A stretch of DNA of 64,000 bases from Stutzerimonas decontaminans (GTDB lineage Bacteria; Pseudomonadota; Gammaproteobacteria; Pseudomonadales; Pseudomonadaceae): NCBI RefSeq assembly GCF_000661915.1, contig NZ_CP007509.1:4105501-4169500 (forward strand). The letters run 5' to 3'. Within the stretch, counting starts at the first letter, position 1; each line of letters opens with the position of its first letter. The position numbers and the translations under genes are program-made. Shown in pieces: positions 63,662 through 64,000 of this stretch. The notes below the pieces were generated by a model that worked only from the letters and a program-made list of their open reading frames with translations, did no database searches and was not told the origin of the DNA.

Positions 63662-64000
63662 ATGACTCAGCACAACGCTCGTCTCGCCTTCGCCGGAATT
63701 TTCTCGCTGTTCCTCGGCCTGGCCGCCCCCCTTGCATCGGCGCAATCAGCCAGCCCAGCCCCCACTGCTCAGCCGGCAACTGGCGCTCAGGCGCAGCAGT
63801 TCAGTGAAAAGAAACTGGAGAACTTCGCCGAATCACTGGGCGAGATCATGGAGATTCGCGAGGAGTTCACCGGCAAGCTGCAGAAGACCGAAGACGCCGA
63901 CAAGGCCCGTGAGCTTCAGCAGCAAGCCAACGAGAAAATGCTCGGTGTGATCGAGGAAAATGACATCAGCATCGACGAGTACAACGCCATCAACGAAGCC
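63662..64000 (+). CDS. DUF4168 family exported protein (runs off the window)
   Basis: The first 113 residues are visible. A signal peptide (RLAFAGIFSLFLGLAAPLASA) precedes a Pro/Ala/Gln-rich linker and a helical DUF4168 region (SEKKLENFAESLGEIMEIREEFTGKLQKTEDADKARELQQQANEKMLGVIEENDISIDEYNAINEA). An AGGA site seven bases before the ATG at 63662 fixes the start; an in-frame ATG two codons earlier is possible. The domain is periplasmic and of unknown function. The gene continues past the window end. Confidence 0.75.
   Translation, partial: MTQHNARLAFAGIFSLFLGLAAPLASAQSASPAPTAQPATGAQAQQFSEKKLENFAESLGEIMEIREEFTGKLQKTEDADKARELQQQANEKMLGVIEENDISIDEYNAINEA

Overview
The window (about 64% GC by eye) looks like a chromosomal segment of a Pseudomonas, most likely the Stutzerimonas (Pseudomonas) stutzeri group. 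The block thyA-lgt-TauE-NRDE-ptsP-rppH-HAD-ilvA-rpiA-DUF1508-SdiA-regulated-D2HGDH-serA is a familiar Pseudomonas core order, and phoR and oprH-phoP-phoQ have close Pseudomonas relatives. I see no rRNA, tRNA, CRISPR array, insertion sequence or phage genes. Species assignment is inference.

Layout. 1-4.9 kb: end of phoR, a CorC-like transporter, an M23-family protein, a response regulator and a tandem universal stress protein. 5.2-9.8 kb: a five-gene HAAT-type (branched-chain amino-acid or amide) ABC importer operon. 9.9-26.6 kb: core metabolism, with an orphan ParA, thyA, lgt, ptsP, rppH, ilvA, rpiA, a tandem SdiA-regulated pair, and a D-2-hydroxyglutarate dehydrogenase divergent from serA, with a perfect palindrome between them. 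26.6-30.4 kb: two small low-complexity secreted proteins, an AI-2E-type exporter and an OPT-family transporter.

30.6-36.2 kb: a curli-type locus (CsgD-like regulator, CsgB-like, CsgA-like, CsgH-like) without csgE, csgF or csgG, directly followed by oprH-phoP-phoQ behind a regular GTTCAG repeat array that reads as PhoP boxes. 36.7-43.5 kb: an eight-gene minus-strand Mrp/Mbh-like cation/proton antiporter operon with three separate antiporter-type subunits. 43.8-46.7 kb, divergent from it: a translationally coupled CstA family transporter, a small protein ending in CC, and an ArsA-type ATPase. 46.7-48.5 kb: DUF2628 protein, dienelactone hydrolase and phosphoribosyltransferase.

48.8-52.2 kb: a PotD/NspS-like periplasmic binding protein overlapping a membrane GGDEF-EAL protein with SGDEF and EVL signatures, which resembles the Vibrio cholerae NspS-MbaA polyamine/c-di-GMP pair. 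52.9-56.8 kb: a formate-dehydrogenase-like molybdoenzyme with hydrogenase-type FeS and flavin subunits. 56.9-60.6 kb: lipoprotein, DUF1028 protein, cytochrome c, PQQ-type sugar dehydrogenase and a YehS-like protein. 60.6-64 kb: a sigma-54 NtrC-type two-component system divergent from a DUF4168 gene that has its own -24/-12 promoter.

The least familiar units are CstA-CC-ArsA, the curli locus without its secretion genes, the polyamine-sensor/c-di-GMP pair, the split Mrp/Mbh operon, and the sigma-54/DUF4168 circuit.
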